A stretch of DNA of 64,000 bases, from assembly GCA_025094145.1 (NCBI GenBank), contig JALLLS010000010.1:248001-312000 (forward strand), read 5' to 3'. This document shows, piece by piece, positions 1 through 12,704 of the stretch. Each line of letters starts with the position of its first letter. The first letter of the stretch is position 1. A program made the position numbers and the translations under genes. Under the pieces are notes generated by a model. It saw only the letters and a list, made by a program, of their open reading frames with translations. It had not been told where the DNA came from and did not search any database. The stretch comes from Spinellus fusiger (Eukaryota > Mucoromycota > Mucoromycetes > Mucorales > Phycomycetaceae).

Positions 1-597
1 ACATGGATAGAATAAAAAAACCCCTCCAGAAATAAACACACTTACTACTCTTGCAGCATGCCATGTACTTCTATAGTTGTATCCACTGATAAAATGTGGA
101 TTGTTGTACCTGCCCTGCAATTGCATGCGGGTCTTGAGTACCTCAGAGGGGACATAGACGACAGAAGCGGCCAAATCACCCAGCGAGCCAGCTGCCAAGT
201 GAGCAACCACATCAGGCACATTGTTTCCTGTGAGCACACGTTTTGTCAGCTCATAGACACCGAAATATAAACTTGTTCCTGGCACTATACAGCAGTAAAA
301 GAGTAAGTTATCCTGTTTCTGGGATGTCTACCTACAGGAGCCAAGCATAGCAGGTGTGACTCCTGCATACAGCCCTCGTAGGACACCTTCTTCTTTCAAA
401 ATCAACCCATAAGCCTGTACCATATTATGATACTTGAACAGTCTATGGTAGGGCTGTCCTTGCAGTCGTGTTTTCACAGTATCAACACTATGAGAGGTGA
501 GATCGTTGTTTGTTTTTCTTGGATCTTCACTCTGAGTAGTCTATTACCTGTGCATAACAAAGTCTGCAGCACAGCCACCTATACCACCACCGACCAT
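1..597 (-). CDS. Mitochondrial carrier, Mme1/YMR166C type (partial)
   Basis: Inner-membrane solute carrier of the SLC25 family. The yeast relative Mme1 is reported to export magnesium from mitochondria; the substrate here is inferred only from similarity. Exons on the minus strand are about 597-548, 488-336 and 284-46, with introns 489-547 and 285-335 that have clean GT-AG ends. The joined protein contains a first carrier signature ([13 protein letters not shown], variant of PxD/ExxK/RxR), then [12 protein letters not shown], and a second signature ([20 protein letters not shown]) that closely resembles the yeast family. A GTAAG donor follows at 45, so the rest of the gene lies left of the window. 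The N-terminus is uncertain: the first in-frame ATG is at 597, just before a GGGIGG helix, and a stop lies upstream in that frame, so a further 5' exon may exist. Confidence 0.85.
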
Positions 598-1308
598 CAC
601 CTTTAGAACAACAGCTCGTTAATATAAGGCCTTGTTTTGTAATGTCAGACTATAATACATCAAGGTACGGTGGAGAGACGGCGTTGCTGTCACTTCTGAC
701 GGAGGGTATAGTGAATAATCTGTTGACAGGCGAGTGGGTAGTGCTACCGACATGAGTATTCATGGAAACAAGAAAGCAGCTTGAGGTGAGTTGCTTACAA
801 TAGAAACAGCTCGTTTGATATCTGTTTGTGACTATTTCTGTGCGTCATTACAGGGCGATTATTCAGTCACACCTTTGAAATGCCAATACTTGCACAGGAG
901 AAGGAAAAATAAACATAAACAAGGCAAAAAGATGCAATAAAAACAGGTGCAGGTAGATATTCTTTTTCTGCCTTCTCTGTTCAAGGAAATACTGACTGTC
1001 ATTCTGTTTACTTATTTCTTCCAACCACTGGTCCAAGCATTAGTCACTATAGATAACCAATTTATCACTCAATAAGGATTGTCAATAGATAATAAGGTGA
1101 GGCTAGACTGAGTCTTCTTTTTTCTTGCTTGGTGCTGTTGTACGACATTACTCTAAGACTGCTTTTGTAGCACAAGAAAACCCTTAGGACAAAGTGAGGA
1201 AAGGAGAATGTATATTTCCTTTTATAGGTATTTCAGCACATTAATATTAATGTAGATAGACAGGTACAGCCATTTTATAAAAACAAAGTAAATGTTTTTT
1301 ATTGTTCA
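598..1308. other. Intergenic, no gene seen
   Basis: This is the upstream region of the carrier gene and the distal 3' flank of the Fmp27-type gene. It may hold the missing 5' exon and promoter of the carrier. I see no other coding similarity. Confidence 0.4.
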
Positions 1309-1453
1309 AGATATGAAGAGATATGAAGAGATATGAAGAGATAAGAAGAGATAAGAAGAGATATAAAGAGATATAAAGAGATATGAAGAGATATGAAGAG
1401 ATATAAAGAGATATGAAGAGATAAGAAGAGATATAAAGAGATATAAAGAGATA
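1309..1453. repeat. Tandem 10-mer minisatellite (AGATATGAAG)n
   Basis: About fourteen copies of a 10-base unit, agatatgaag with variants agataagaag and agatataaag. The array ends three bases from the stop codon of the Fmp27-type gene, so it probably lies in that gene's 3' UTR. The open frame across it is a product of the repeat. Confidence 0.9.
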
Positions 1454-1455
1454 GT

Positions 1456-4400
1456 TTATAGTGCACTGGTAGAAAACTTCCCAAATAATAGCTTTCTTTT
1501 GTAAAGTAATTGTTCATCCTTAGGATCCAATCTTAATGGGTTGGCTGGAGTGGTATCATTTGCATCAATCTTGTCTCTTTGGTCAGTATAAGGTACTGAA
1601 GATGTACTAGTATGTCTGAGAGAACTCACAAAAGAGTAGGGTCTGTTCTTATCTTTTTCTAGAGAATGGGTTCTTGATCTGTCTCTCCAACTATGTATAT
1701 AGATATTGATAAAGAAGAGATTAGGTATAAATAATTGATAATAATAAACCAGGTCTACAGACGTCTGCTTATATTACCTGTTTGGAGCCAAGGCTATGTT
1801 TTCAAAAAGAGTCAAAGGGCCCTTTGTAAGTGTCTCTGGACTTTCTGAGAATGGCTGCTGCTTGCCATTCAAAGAGGAAGAGGTGTTTTCATTCCAGGTG
1901 TTGTTGTTTTCGCCATTCATTGGATCATATATCATACTTTGCATAGTATTTATGTTTAATTCAGGAGTTGACTTTGATCGATGTTCAGAATTAGATAGTT
2001 CATTTCTTGGTTTAAAGGGTTCATAGTTTCTTGAGTTCATAGAGAGTCTGTGTCGATAATTCTTCAATTTTAATTTTTGTTTAAGCAGTGAACCACTGTG
2101 TTTGAGTGCGGCCCGTTTAATATCTAGTCAAATGAATTAGATATACAGTTGTTCTTTAGAGAGAGAGAGGGACCATCATAAACTACTTTACCTATTCTAA
2201 CGGCCTGAGTGAATTCATACCAGGTCCATGTTTTGTTTCGGTATTCAATTGTGGGTTGATAGAATTTGAGATGGGTCATATCATAGATATTTGTATATGA
2301 AGGTCCCTATTATAAAGTGTGTCAATACATACTTTGAAAGTGACACTATACACTATTCATAATTGAATTACCTTGTAACTTAAACAATGGACTGTATTTG
2401 TTAACTTGACATGGATAAATATTTGTCTTTTGGAAGCTCGGTCTCTCATAACTGATAAGTCATCAGTACTCTCCGTAATAGGATGTATCTCCTTTTCTGA
2501 CTGTATGGATTTATCCGCCACATCAAAGACTGTGGTATTGCCAACTAGAGTGTACTCTTTATTCCTCTGCACAGCACTTTCTTTGGTCACGTCTCTACTG
2601 GCATAAAAGTCTTGTCTATCTCCACGAAAACCACCAGTCATTGTACCGCCTTCTTGTACGTGGGACTTTTCAGAAGGAAAGAAAAAAGAAACAATTGACC
2701 TCCCAAAATCATAAGACAGCTGGACATGCAGTGGTAGCAAATTGATCTCAAGCTGTTGATGAATAGACATTCCCCCTACAGGTGGTAAAGATACAAGACG
2801 AAGACGGAGTATTTTCTGATGACTTGATAGTGGTTTCTGTGAATCATTGTAAATATCCAGGATACACGGATAAATTACAGGTGGAGGAGATGTGTTTAGC
2901 ATTTTCATCTTTCCAATTTCAATTGTCTTGATACTTGAAGTGTCTTCATTTTGAACAACAGAGCATAGTATATTTTTCATTATAGTCTTGCCTAAAGATA
3001 AGTCATTCTCCATGAGTATTTCCAAGTTGATTTGGTTGGCTGAAAACATCAAAGCTGATGTTACTTCTGATTGATCAAGTCTCTTGAACTGTCTTGTTGA
3101 TCCCTTTGCTTTTACAAGCTCAGTCAAAAGATAAACCTCATCAAGGTATTCTTGTACCAGCAATTTCAAGGCCTTGTATTCTTTCATGTCAGCATCACTG
3201 AGTAGGGTATAGGCTTGATAAAATGTCAGCCGCTGGATCAGATAGCGTAGAGTATCTTGTAATTTCATGAATTTTTCATCAATGTTGCTGAGATCATTAT
3301 AGTCAATAGTAATGATCATGTCATTAAGATTCTTCTTCAACTCTTGCTGTCTTGAAGTACTCTTGTGCAAAAAGCGTGGTAGTAGGATATCAATGATAGC
3401 ATTGTACTGAGCCGAATTTACAGTAATATCGATGGAAGAGCAATGTACATGCAGGCTGTTATAAGAGCCATCAAAGCATTGACTTGATAAAGCATTGGCA
3501 TCATTTTTAATGTGTAGATGATTGTATGCATCATGAAGAATATTTATGTCCAGCTTACTGGCAATACGATGGATGTTTTTAGGACACTGGAGAGACTGGT
3601 CAATGATGAGTTCAGGATCGGCCCATACCATCTTGTCATAATTCAATTCCGGTGTAGAGTCAATTCCGGTGTAGAGTCAATTCCGGTTTCATTTCGATGG
3701 ACAATAAACATTTGAGCATTGTCAATACTGATCATTCGTCTTGTTTTCATAAGACTGGTATCAGTGTCTGGGTTATTGCTGTCCATAATAGAGAAGGTTT
3801 TCATATGAATGCGTTCATTCACAAAAAGAATTGAATGGTCGGTATTGTCTTTGTTTCTCAAGCTAATTTGAGGACTAATCAAATCTATCAAATTGCAACT
3901 TTTCATACTATAGCCACTTGGTATTCCCTTGATTTGATTTTCGGGTGAAGATAGGGAGATATCATCTTTGTTATCAAAAGTACTTGCTTTGGAACTCATG
4001 GTCTCTTCTTGTTGTGTTTCATTATTGGCAAAGAAACGCTCTCCTAATTCTGATAAGAGTATGTTCAAAAGATCCTCATTATGGCTATCCTTCTCATTGT
4101 CGTCTTTTGTAGTGGGATTCTTTTTGCCACCTTTAAAGAATTTCTGGCCGATATTTCTTGTTAATTCGCCCAATGCCTTTGATGCGCGTGATGATAGGTT
4201 ATACAGAGAGGCCCGCCTGTTGGCTTCAAATTCAACACATTCACATATGGTATTCTGTATAAAATCACTCCATACAATGTAAGGATAGTAAATAACGAAA
4301 CTGGTATTAAAGTATCCAGTCAACCTCTCCCAAATTTGTGTGGTATTGTAGTCTATGCCGATTTTGTCAGAGTTCAAACAAGAAGCGTTGGACTTTGAGT

Positions 4401-7400
4401 CACAACTACATAGAGTGGAGGCAACGGCAGTGTGTTCCAAGTGGCTCTGGAGTACACCCAATCGTTCACTCAAGACCTTTCTTTTTTTCACAGTTTCCAA
4501 AAGCTTCTTGTTTGTTTTATAAAATAAAATAAAAAACAAGTCAAATGTGTTTGTTAGTATCAGAGATATCATGAATAATCAAAAGCTTTCAATTACCTCA
4601 TCTGTGTTTGATTCATCAATGCCTGTTAAACTTGAAGATATTTGGTGTTCAATCTGAACAATTCTTTGGCTAAGAATCGATATCTGATACCTTAGTGCTT
4701 CTATTCATTTATGTAAAACATAAATAGGTTAATAAACATGGTCAATATTCAAAACTAAGACCCTTTCAATTACCAGAATTCAATCCAAGAATGCATTTGT
4801 GTTCTTTGTGTAGATGTTGATGATAATTAATAGAATCCTTGTTTGGCTGCCGAATGTAATGGATATAAGGAGAGTAGACAAATGGATAGAGTTCAAATGA
4901 TACCAGGCCTTTTGGTATTAATGTATTCAACTCCACAAAGTCATTCATGTCAATCCAATCACACACATAATCATCTTCGGTATTCTCCGTTTTATTACTT
5001 GCACCAGTGTCTTTTTTCTTTGAAAAAGAGGAGAATTCTTCCTTATCATGGCCTATCCCTGGCCTCATAGTGTTGCCCTCTTGACAGGAAGCGCTTATAC
5101 CACGCAAGTCGACATTCTTTAATTGTATTTCTGATTCATAAAATGTCCAGTTTGCTTTTGTTGGATGTTTTGAACTGTCTTGTGTCATCAGGGCAGAGCT
5201 ATGTTTTCCGTGATGTATATCAAGACTCAAGCTACTGATACATGTTTTTAGTCCCATGTAGTTCTCCTTATTTTTCTTTTCTGCAGATTCTATGGATTCG
5301 CCTTTCATCAGGATGCCAACATGAATCTGATTGATTGAGAGCTTGTATTTTATGGTCAAAAGTTGAGCTTCAGGTAGTTTCACCCTAGAACAGCCTGTGC
5401 TTGGGAAGAGTAAACCAGTACGTATAGGAAGTTTCAGACATTCACCAAGTGAGGTTGCAAATGCTTTGAGATAGTCAATACATCCCGGCGTAATATGAAG
5501 TGAGTTTTTCCCTTCTCCCTTTTGCATATCACATGAGTTTGAATTTTTAATGCTGATGAAGAGATGCATAAAGTTAGACCGGAATCCAGCATAAGCATCA
5601 TAGTTCTAAATAAATACATTTTTAGTATGATGGCATCTCCTGAATATTACTTACTTGTATTTTTCTTTTTCTCACACTCTTTGCTGATTTGAACATAACT
5701 TGATAGTGTGGAATAAATGAGAATAGACGGCATCTACCACCGCCCAGTTTTTGTTTTTGGCATTTCTTACAATCTTGCAGACACCATCGCTCAAATCGAT
5801 ATCCGATACCTATCTTGACACCATTGACAAGCCTGATGATGATCTTGGATAAAAGCGGTGGTGTTTCGTTTCTTTTCATGGCATGGTTTAGTGTCGACAG
5901 GCCCACTTTTGTGTGTCCATGACTGGGAATGCTCTGAGTGGATTCAGGAGAAAACTCAAGCGTATTTCTTGAGTAAACCAAAGATTCTGGTAGCAAATAT
6001 AGACATCCTTTAGACACGAGATTAGGAACACCAATCATGAACTCTTGACTTGTGATTTGAACGTATTCCTTCTCTTGGTTTTTATGTCCTAGATGAATGA
6101 CCAAGCCACCACTCCAAATCTTTGCTAGACTTCCACCAGAATCTTCAAGTTCATAAGGGTTACTTTTACTCTTGAGAAGAGCACAGAGAGACCCGCCATT
6201 AAGGAATGAGACGCGTGTACGTGAGTGAAGATGCATCCGGACCTTGTCCCATCCCCTTAATTTAGGAGAAGGATCAGGAGATGAAGGTGCCAACCTTTCA
6301 ACCACTCCTCTAATGTCTTGTATGGCCGGTTTATTGGACACACTGTACCCGAATATTGTTGCCAGTTGACTTTGGACTTTCAACTCTATCGTTGAGTAGC
6401 ATTTGAGCGAAGAGATAATGTTAACAACATCAATCTTGTAGTCCACAGAGTTATTGTTTAAAAAAATAACGGGTATCGATATTCTTCTTGTCCCTTCAGT
6501 GGTGCCAAGCTGCTTCCCAATAACATAGTCACCATCAAGAGACCATGCCGTCTTGTCTTTCTGAGATGCCGTCATTATAGGCGCTGGCACAAAGAGCAGA
6601 GGGATTGGATAGTCACGTATTCTTATCCATGTTTCGCCTCCCTTGGCACACAAATGGAAAGGAACCAAAGCTGAGAAGTCTGTATCAAAAGGTACACCAC
6701 CGCCAAGTATGTTTATGAATCTGCGTGTATCCATCCATGAGAAAGCAGATTTTTTCATTGTTATGGCAAGGCATGTGGTGGTCATTTCCATCAATGGCAA
6801 CGCGTGTGGAAGATGCATGATTTCAATGGTAAATACTGATGAACATTCAGAGGATGCCTCTTCTGAATGATCATCGTAAATAATGTCAAGACCTTGTGCA
6901 CTACACAGTGTTCGGTGATCTGAACTGCGCAATTGGCGGTAGAAAGACTCTTCATCATGAATTGTTGCAAGTATTTGATGAATCCAAACCTTCTCATTAT
7001 GTTTTTGGAGTCTTTCATGGGCCTGTTCTATTTCCACACCAGTGACTGAGCTCATTGATCCATCAATGTCTTGTCTGGTGTCTTCTTTCATTTCCTGACG
7101 CGATTTTTCTTGTTTTGCGGGGTTTTTTGAGTATTCCTGTTTCATTTGGAGAACCTTGTTTTCAAAGGCCTCTTTTCTTTCAAGACGTCTCTTTTGTTCA
7201 GCCAAGCCAGTGCATACTATCTGTCGCAGTCTCACTTCAAAAGGGTCATCTTCAAACTGCACCGTGAAGAGACTGCAACTCAACTGAATATTTGGAACGA
7301 TAGCAATGTCTTTTATTGGATGCGGAATGGGACCAAAATAAGTCAGCGAGGACTTGTCACCCGTCATTCTAGAATTCAAGACCTTGATGCCATGAACAAA

Positions 7401-10400
7401 ATGGATGAACTCAGTCAAGGCATCTGAGAGGATATAATTGAATGGAATCCATACAAGCAGCCTATCCATTTCAATATGGTAGATTATGAGCTCGCCATTG
7501 ACCTTGTCTTTTTGAACAGACATAATGACATTGCTGGTGTCCAACAAAGTGAACCACACAGATTTCCTCATAGGATGAACACCAAGAAAAGCAATGTTCT
7601 GAATAGAGATGAACAAGTATCTTTTCAACAACTTTCTTTCTCTGTTCCAATCCACTTTGGCTTGGTCCATTCTTAAGTAAAACTCTTGCTCTTGTGGCAA
7701 ATTGATATGAAAATCAAAGCGATTCATCTGGTACTCAATGGCCATAATCTCAGGAAGTTTGCGAGTTTGCAATGCTTGAGGTGGTTTGGGAGTAGACACC
7801 AAGGTAGTAAGTCTCTGAAGCATTGTTTGAAGAGTATTGAACATGACAAGACAATAGTAATGTGTTCTCAATGAATATTCGATCCCAATTTTACTGGAAT
7901 GAACGGACAGAGAAATGCCCGAATTTTCAATCTGTTTTCTGTTCAAATTTCCTTTGCAGCTCACACTGGAAACCCACAGGAAAAGCTCACATACACCTTG
8001 AATATAACTCTTACACTGAGTATTTTCATTCACAGTACTTATCAAATAGTACTTGATGTTGATACTTTTTACTTTGATCTTCAATGTTATATCTATAAAG
8101 TAGACGATATTCACAAGTAACAAAAAAAAAGAGGGAGTAATATTAGTAAATTGAATTAGTTTCATACATTTTATCATTTTCTTTAGACATACCATCCTCG
8201 TGTTCTCCCATTGTATGAAAAAATCCTTGTTTTTCGCGCATCATGGCATCTTTTTTATGTCCACACAGCTCAAACGTCACGGTATTAATTGGCACAGTTG
8301 CTTGGACGAACGTTTGATAATGAGGTGTGTTATCAATCCAGCCTACCGGAGTTTCTTGATTGATTTTTCCATAATCAATTCCTGTTAGGTACAGTGTGGT
8401 ATAGTCCATTGAAAACTTGAACTTTGTGTATTCCATCCATGCCCTTTTGTTGTCTTTGTCTTGTACCACGCTCTCTTGTTGGTTTCTTGATAAAACAGAT
8501 ATTAAAGGCTGGAGTATGTTTAGCATCCAGATTTCGAGTCCAGAGGTATCTTCCTTGCTGTCCCATAGAATAAGGGAGAGACCTTGTGTCAGAACATCGA
8601 CAATAGTATACTGACTCTTCAGTGTGCCCATTTGGATAGCCGAGGTGGTTGTCTTGTTATTTGCCAAAGTGCTGTCTCTCAACTCAGTAAAGCATGTTAC
8701 CGATATCTTGTGGAGAGACATTGTTACAATTGGCTTGTTCTTGTTGGATTCATTGTAGTGTTGGAACTTGGTGGGGGCCACGGTCACCTTTGCTGAAGCC
8801 TCATAGACCCATTCTCGTATTCTTTTAGAGGGACCCTTCTGACTTGATTCCAATGCCATTGATGAGTTCTCAGTAGCATCCGATGGAGTCAACTTGCTAA
8901 TATGGTCTCCCAGGCACTCCATTACCAATTCATCACACTGAAATTCGCCAAACATTGCCCCTGAGTTTTCTTTCTCTGAGGAGCAGGAGTCGTTTTCCTT
9001 ACGAATATTCATACATTGAATACCAGGAGACACCAATTTGAGATTGCAGGTCATCTTTGGAAGGCTGTTCTGAATCATGCTCATAATTTTTTTTTGGTTT
9101 TATTGATTTCCATGTCATTCAAAGAGTACTGTTCTGGTCGTTTGTCTAATACTTTTTCAAAAAGACTTGTTTGATCCATGTCAAGAATGATCGTTGGGTG
9201 GTGTAACACTGTGTTTGAATTCACTATGTATCTCACTGGAGCCTTTGCATCGCTTTTACTAGTGCCGTTTGAAGGAGCAGCCAGAGGTGTATCGATAAAC
9301 GAGATGACCATCTTGGAATAAATCTTGTCTATATTCATAAGCGTTGTTTTCAATTGGGCCTCTGTAGTGGATGTCTTTTCATACAAAGCAAACGTAGTGA
9401 CCTCCTCCCATTGCCATTAACCAGGAGAGTCCCTTGCTGCTGGTGTTTCCACGGGTACAGAATTCAAAAGAGCCAAAAGTCAGCCGACCTACTGTATTGT
9501 TTGGAAGAACAGAGTCCACTTGTAGTACATCACATCTCACACACAATGTTGGGAGTAAGTAGCTGCTACAAACAGACACGAGACAAAAATCATCAGAGGG
9601 AATAGCGCCATTGTTATCGTGATTTAACAGTTGGGATTGATAATCGCCGATAGCTTCAAGATCAATAATGAGTGTCTTTGTCTTCATTCCACTGTCAAGA
9701 TTGGATGACTTTGGACCGGCGTTTGTTAATTTGAGATTTGTCTGAACAATGGTTTCATCAGGCATGTAAGCAAGAGCCCTTTTCAAAGACTGCGGCTGTG
9801 CTGAAGTCTCTCTTTCAAATGTAGAATACAATGAGACACGGCCAATGGACCATGCACTGTCCATAGACACTTGCTTTGAATAGTCCTCCTTGGTAGAAAT
9901 AGAATGATTTGTCTGTCCCTGAACTTTGTTTTTAGAACAACTCTTCACCGTAAGAAAAGTATGGAGTCGTATGGCATCAACGGTCATTTTGAGATGATGT
10001 TTTTCTTTAGAGAAGCTCATGTTCTTGAGTTCAATACCAAAGAGACAGATAGATTGAATTGGTCCTACTGAATACAACATCCAGACAAACTGAATAAAAA
10101 CACCCATTATCTTCATTCCAGGATGTTTTATTGTCAAAAACATTGATTGGAATAGCGTATGGGAATTTTCCACTGGTGCAGCCACCGTCAACTGAGAATC
10201 CTTGAGGACCACGCTCCCATCAGCAATAACAAGTGTCATCCATGCCTTTTGATGTCTTGAGGGTCTTCTGAAAACCACACCGCACTGACCAATACTCACA
10301 CTCACTGATGTTTCCTGAGAACAATAGGTAATCTTTTTGAATGATAAAAAACTAGTACAAATCCAACTCATGTTTCGTACTACGTGGCGTATTTTTTGAA

Positions 10401-10452
10401 GGCAGAGAAAGCCAAAGCAAATTGCTAGCATCAATAATAACCAATTTAACAT
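1456..10452 (-). CDS. Fmp27/Hob/SABRE (BLTP2) bridge-like lipid transfer protein, frame-disrupted
   Basis: Giant protein of the Fmp27/Hobbit/SABRE/KIAA0100 family, known as hydrophobic-groove bridges that move lipids at ER-plasma membrane contacts. The start MLNWLLLMLAICFGF at 10452 gives an N-terminal membrane anchor. Recognisable family blocks follow: DQAKVDWNRERKLLKRYLF, then VQFEDDPFEVRLRQIVCTGL, WIRIRDYPIPLLF, GWDKVRMHLHSRTRVSF, a coiled segment near 4.7-4.4 kb, RLTFYQAYTLLSDADMKEY with VYLLTELVKAKGS, and the C-terminal PTIEYRNKTWTWYEF. Introns include 8093-8192 and 5606-5654; the stop is at 1456. The frame breaks at three places: a 17-bp tandem duplication (3644-3677), a nine-base homopolymer (9087-9095) and a one-base shift near 9417. 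These are a decaying allele or assembly errors. The family assignment is firm; intactness is not. Confidence 0.9.
3644..3687. repeat. 17-bp tandem duplication inside Fmp27-type coding sequence
   Basis: The unit caattccggtgtagagt occurs at 3644-3660 and 3661-3677, followed by a 10-base partial copy to 3687. Seventeen is not a multiple of three. With both copies the minus-strand frame ends at a TGA; with one copy the frame upstream (ending in TGIDSTPEL) runs directly into NYDKMVWADPEL downstream. Confidence 0.95.
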
Positions 10453-11015
10453 TTGAAAAAATGAAATAAATGAAAAAAGAAGAAAAACGCAACAGATGAA
10501 TAGTTTTTTGTTTATATACGGGTTTTCTTCCCCCTTTTTTTCTTTTCTTTTTTCTTTTTCTCTCATCTCCTTCCCCTGACGTGCCTTCTTTATCATTCAT
10601 TGGTGTCCATTCTACTGTCTATTTTTCTTGGTCTTTTCCTTTTCTACTTACTCTTTATGGCCAATAGATAAACATGTTTATTATAGATCCTATCACTTCT
10701 GGACTATAAAGATGTATTTATCTTTTACTACCATGGTAGCAGGGTTATGATGTCAATTGAATATAGACCTTTATCTTTATATATATAGAGAGAGAGAGAG
10801 AAAGAGAAGAATAGGGCATGAGAACATTGACCCATCACAACGGGACATTGACCCATCACAACGAACAAACGAAAACAAAGCAAGAAAAATGTGATAATAA
10901 AACAAAACAAAACAAGAAAGAAAGAAAGAAAGAAAGAATACATCAAAATGCCGATTGTTACAATGTCCAATGGAATAAGTGATAATAAAAATAAAGTTTA
11001 CGCATAGGAACAATG
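10453..11015. other. Intergenic region with low-complexity tracts
   Basis: Promoter side of the Fmp27-type gene and 3' flank of the homeobox gene. It holds a pyrimidine-rich leader, a (GA)n tract near 10787-10806, a direct repeat of gacccatcacaacg (10829-10863) and (GAAA)n at 10914-10937. No gene seen. Confidence 0.5.
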
Positions 11016-12165
11016 CTAGAGTGAATGTCCCTCATGAATAGGCACACTTTGGTGTCTCCAATTCTGCAACACCATTGGGAAATGCGACTCGTGTTGTTCT
11101 TGAGAAAGAGACATGATCTGAGCAAGTCGATGATCTATTTCTGCCAATGCCAACATCTCACGCTTCAAATCAGAAGTATAGCCTTGTAAGGTATGGCAAA
11201 GAACACAGTTCGCCTGTACGCCTTCTGTGAAATCACTGCATTGTATCCAATGAGGATGGTCTATGGTGGCGGAATGACCTCCCTCCATAAAGAACAGAGG
11301 GGGCTCCATAATGTCAATATCAACAGTAGCAAATGCCGTGTCTTCCAGAACAGTGAGTCTTATAGAAGAAATAGAATGAAAAGGCAGCACCATTTTGAAA
11401 TAGTAAATACTGTCCCGGATGTACCAGGTCAATGTTCTTTCCTGTATATCGTACTGACAGTGCAAGTCATGGCGGTTGATTCTCATGCGATGCCAATGAC
11501 CTACTGTGACAGAGTTGACAGGAATAGAGAAGGTGGTTTGTCCATAGTGGGAGAATGAGTGGGCAGAGATGGATTCACTGTCTTTTTTTTTTTTTGGGGA
11601 GAAATGTGAATGCTTGTCAGATAGAAAGTGTCCTATTATAAAAGGTACCTGTTCTTCTTGACAAGGCCTCTTTTCCCAAGAAAACAGGAAGAGAAGGCGA
11701 TACTCTGTTGTGTCTGTTCATTGTGTTGCTGCTGGAGGAGTGTAGAGTGGGTGGCATGGTTGCCATGTCCCCAGGAAAAGAGTAGAATGTTGGAAGAGAC
11801 TGCAGAGAGGGGCCGTCTGTACTCCATGCCCGAGGAATAGGCATCTTGGGGTGTGGACGCTGAAATCCAAAGGGGAAAGCGCTTGAATAGCCATAAGCCC
11901 TTGTAGCATCATGCTCTTCTCGAAGTAAAGCACGTTTCTGGAGTGTTTTTACCTTTGCTCTTCGGTTCTGGAACCATATCTGAATAGAGCGCTCAGACAT
12001 ATCTAGCTGTGTGGCTAGTTGTTTGCGCATTTTACTTCCCGGAGTAGCAGAAGCAGCAAAGACATCTTCTAGTATTCGAAGTTGGCTGGGAGTGACTCTT
12101 GTGCGCTTTCTAGACAGAGACACATCCTCATTAGACGACTCACGTGCTGGGGTTGTTGAGTCCAT
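11016..12165 (-). CDS. Homeodomain transcription factor with fungal C-terminal domain
   Basis: Sequence-specific nuclear regulator. Exon 1 (12165-11649) carries a homeodomain at about residues 18-77: RKRTRVTPSQLRILEDVF, a loop, and recognition helix RSIQIWFQNRRAKVKT with the invariant W, F, N and R. An intron at 11582-11648 (GTACCT donor, AG acceptor) joins ..LSRRT to DSESISAHSFSHYG in frame. Exon 2 encodes a second domain with VGHWHRMRINRHDLHCQYD, WYIRDSIYYFKMVLPF, PPLFFME and CSDFTEGVQA. From memory, this second domain accompanies homeodomains in Mucoromycota proteins and its biochemical role is unknown to me. Stop at 11016. The target genes cannot be read from the sequence. Confidence 0.88.
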
Positions 12166-12477
12166 TTAGAAAAAGAAAAGGAATGACTTGAGACAGGCCA
12201 TCAATTAAGCGGACCCTTTTTGTTTGTTTGTTTATTCTTCCTACCAAGACAGAGAGCTTAAAAGAGAAAAACTTAAGAGAGAACGTAAGAGAGAGAGAAC
12301 GTAAAAGAAGAGAGAATGAATGAAAGGCAGGCTGTAGATAGATTGGCTCTTGACAATGACAGAAAGCGTCTCTTTTGTGTGACGTAGACTTACAATCAAT
12401 AGTGCTTGGACTAGTGCATTAGTGGACGAGTCACAGTCCTTCCCATTAGCAAGTCATAAAGAAGAAATGGACATGGC
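12166..12477. promoter_or_regulatory. Upstream region of the homeobox gene
   Basis: About 310 bases between the homeobox start codon and the first transposon-like end. It is purine-rich with repeated gagagaacgtaa motifs near 12270-12310. No coding signal; inferred promoter only. Confidence 0.35.
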
Positions 12478-12704
12478 TACACACCAGGAGATCTTTAGGA
12501 TATAAAAGGAAATAGTCGAACTACAATTGTTTAAGAAATGACATCGATTTGAGAAGGAGCAAAAATAGTGCGATGTATTCATGTTAGTTCTTAAATAAAT
12601 AAAGATTATTATGTAGATTTACCTGTAAATATCTGAATCACATAGGAAACCACTTTCGATGTGGCGATATATAATATGAATACAAATATCCATTCTTATG
12701 TGAC

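Noticed and set aside
1299..1517. 72-codon minus-strand frame rich in LYLFISL
   Set aside because: It spans the 10-base tandem array; its composition comes from the repeat.
1456..10452. Idea that the giant minus-strand gene is VPS13
   Set aside because: Motifs such as FEVRLRQI, RDYPIPLL and the C-terminal EYRNKTW block fit Fmp27/SABRE/KIAA0100, not VPS13.
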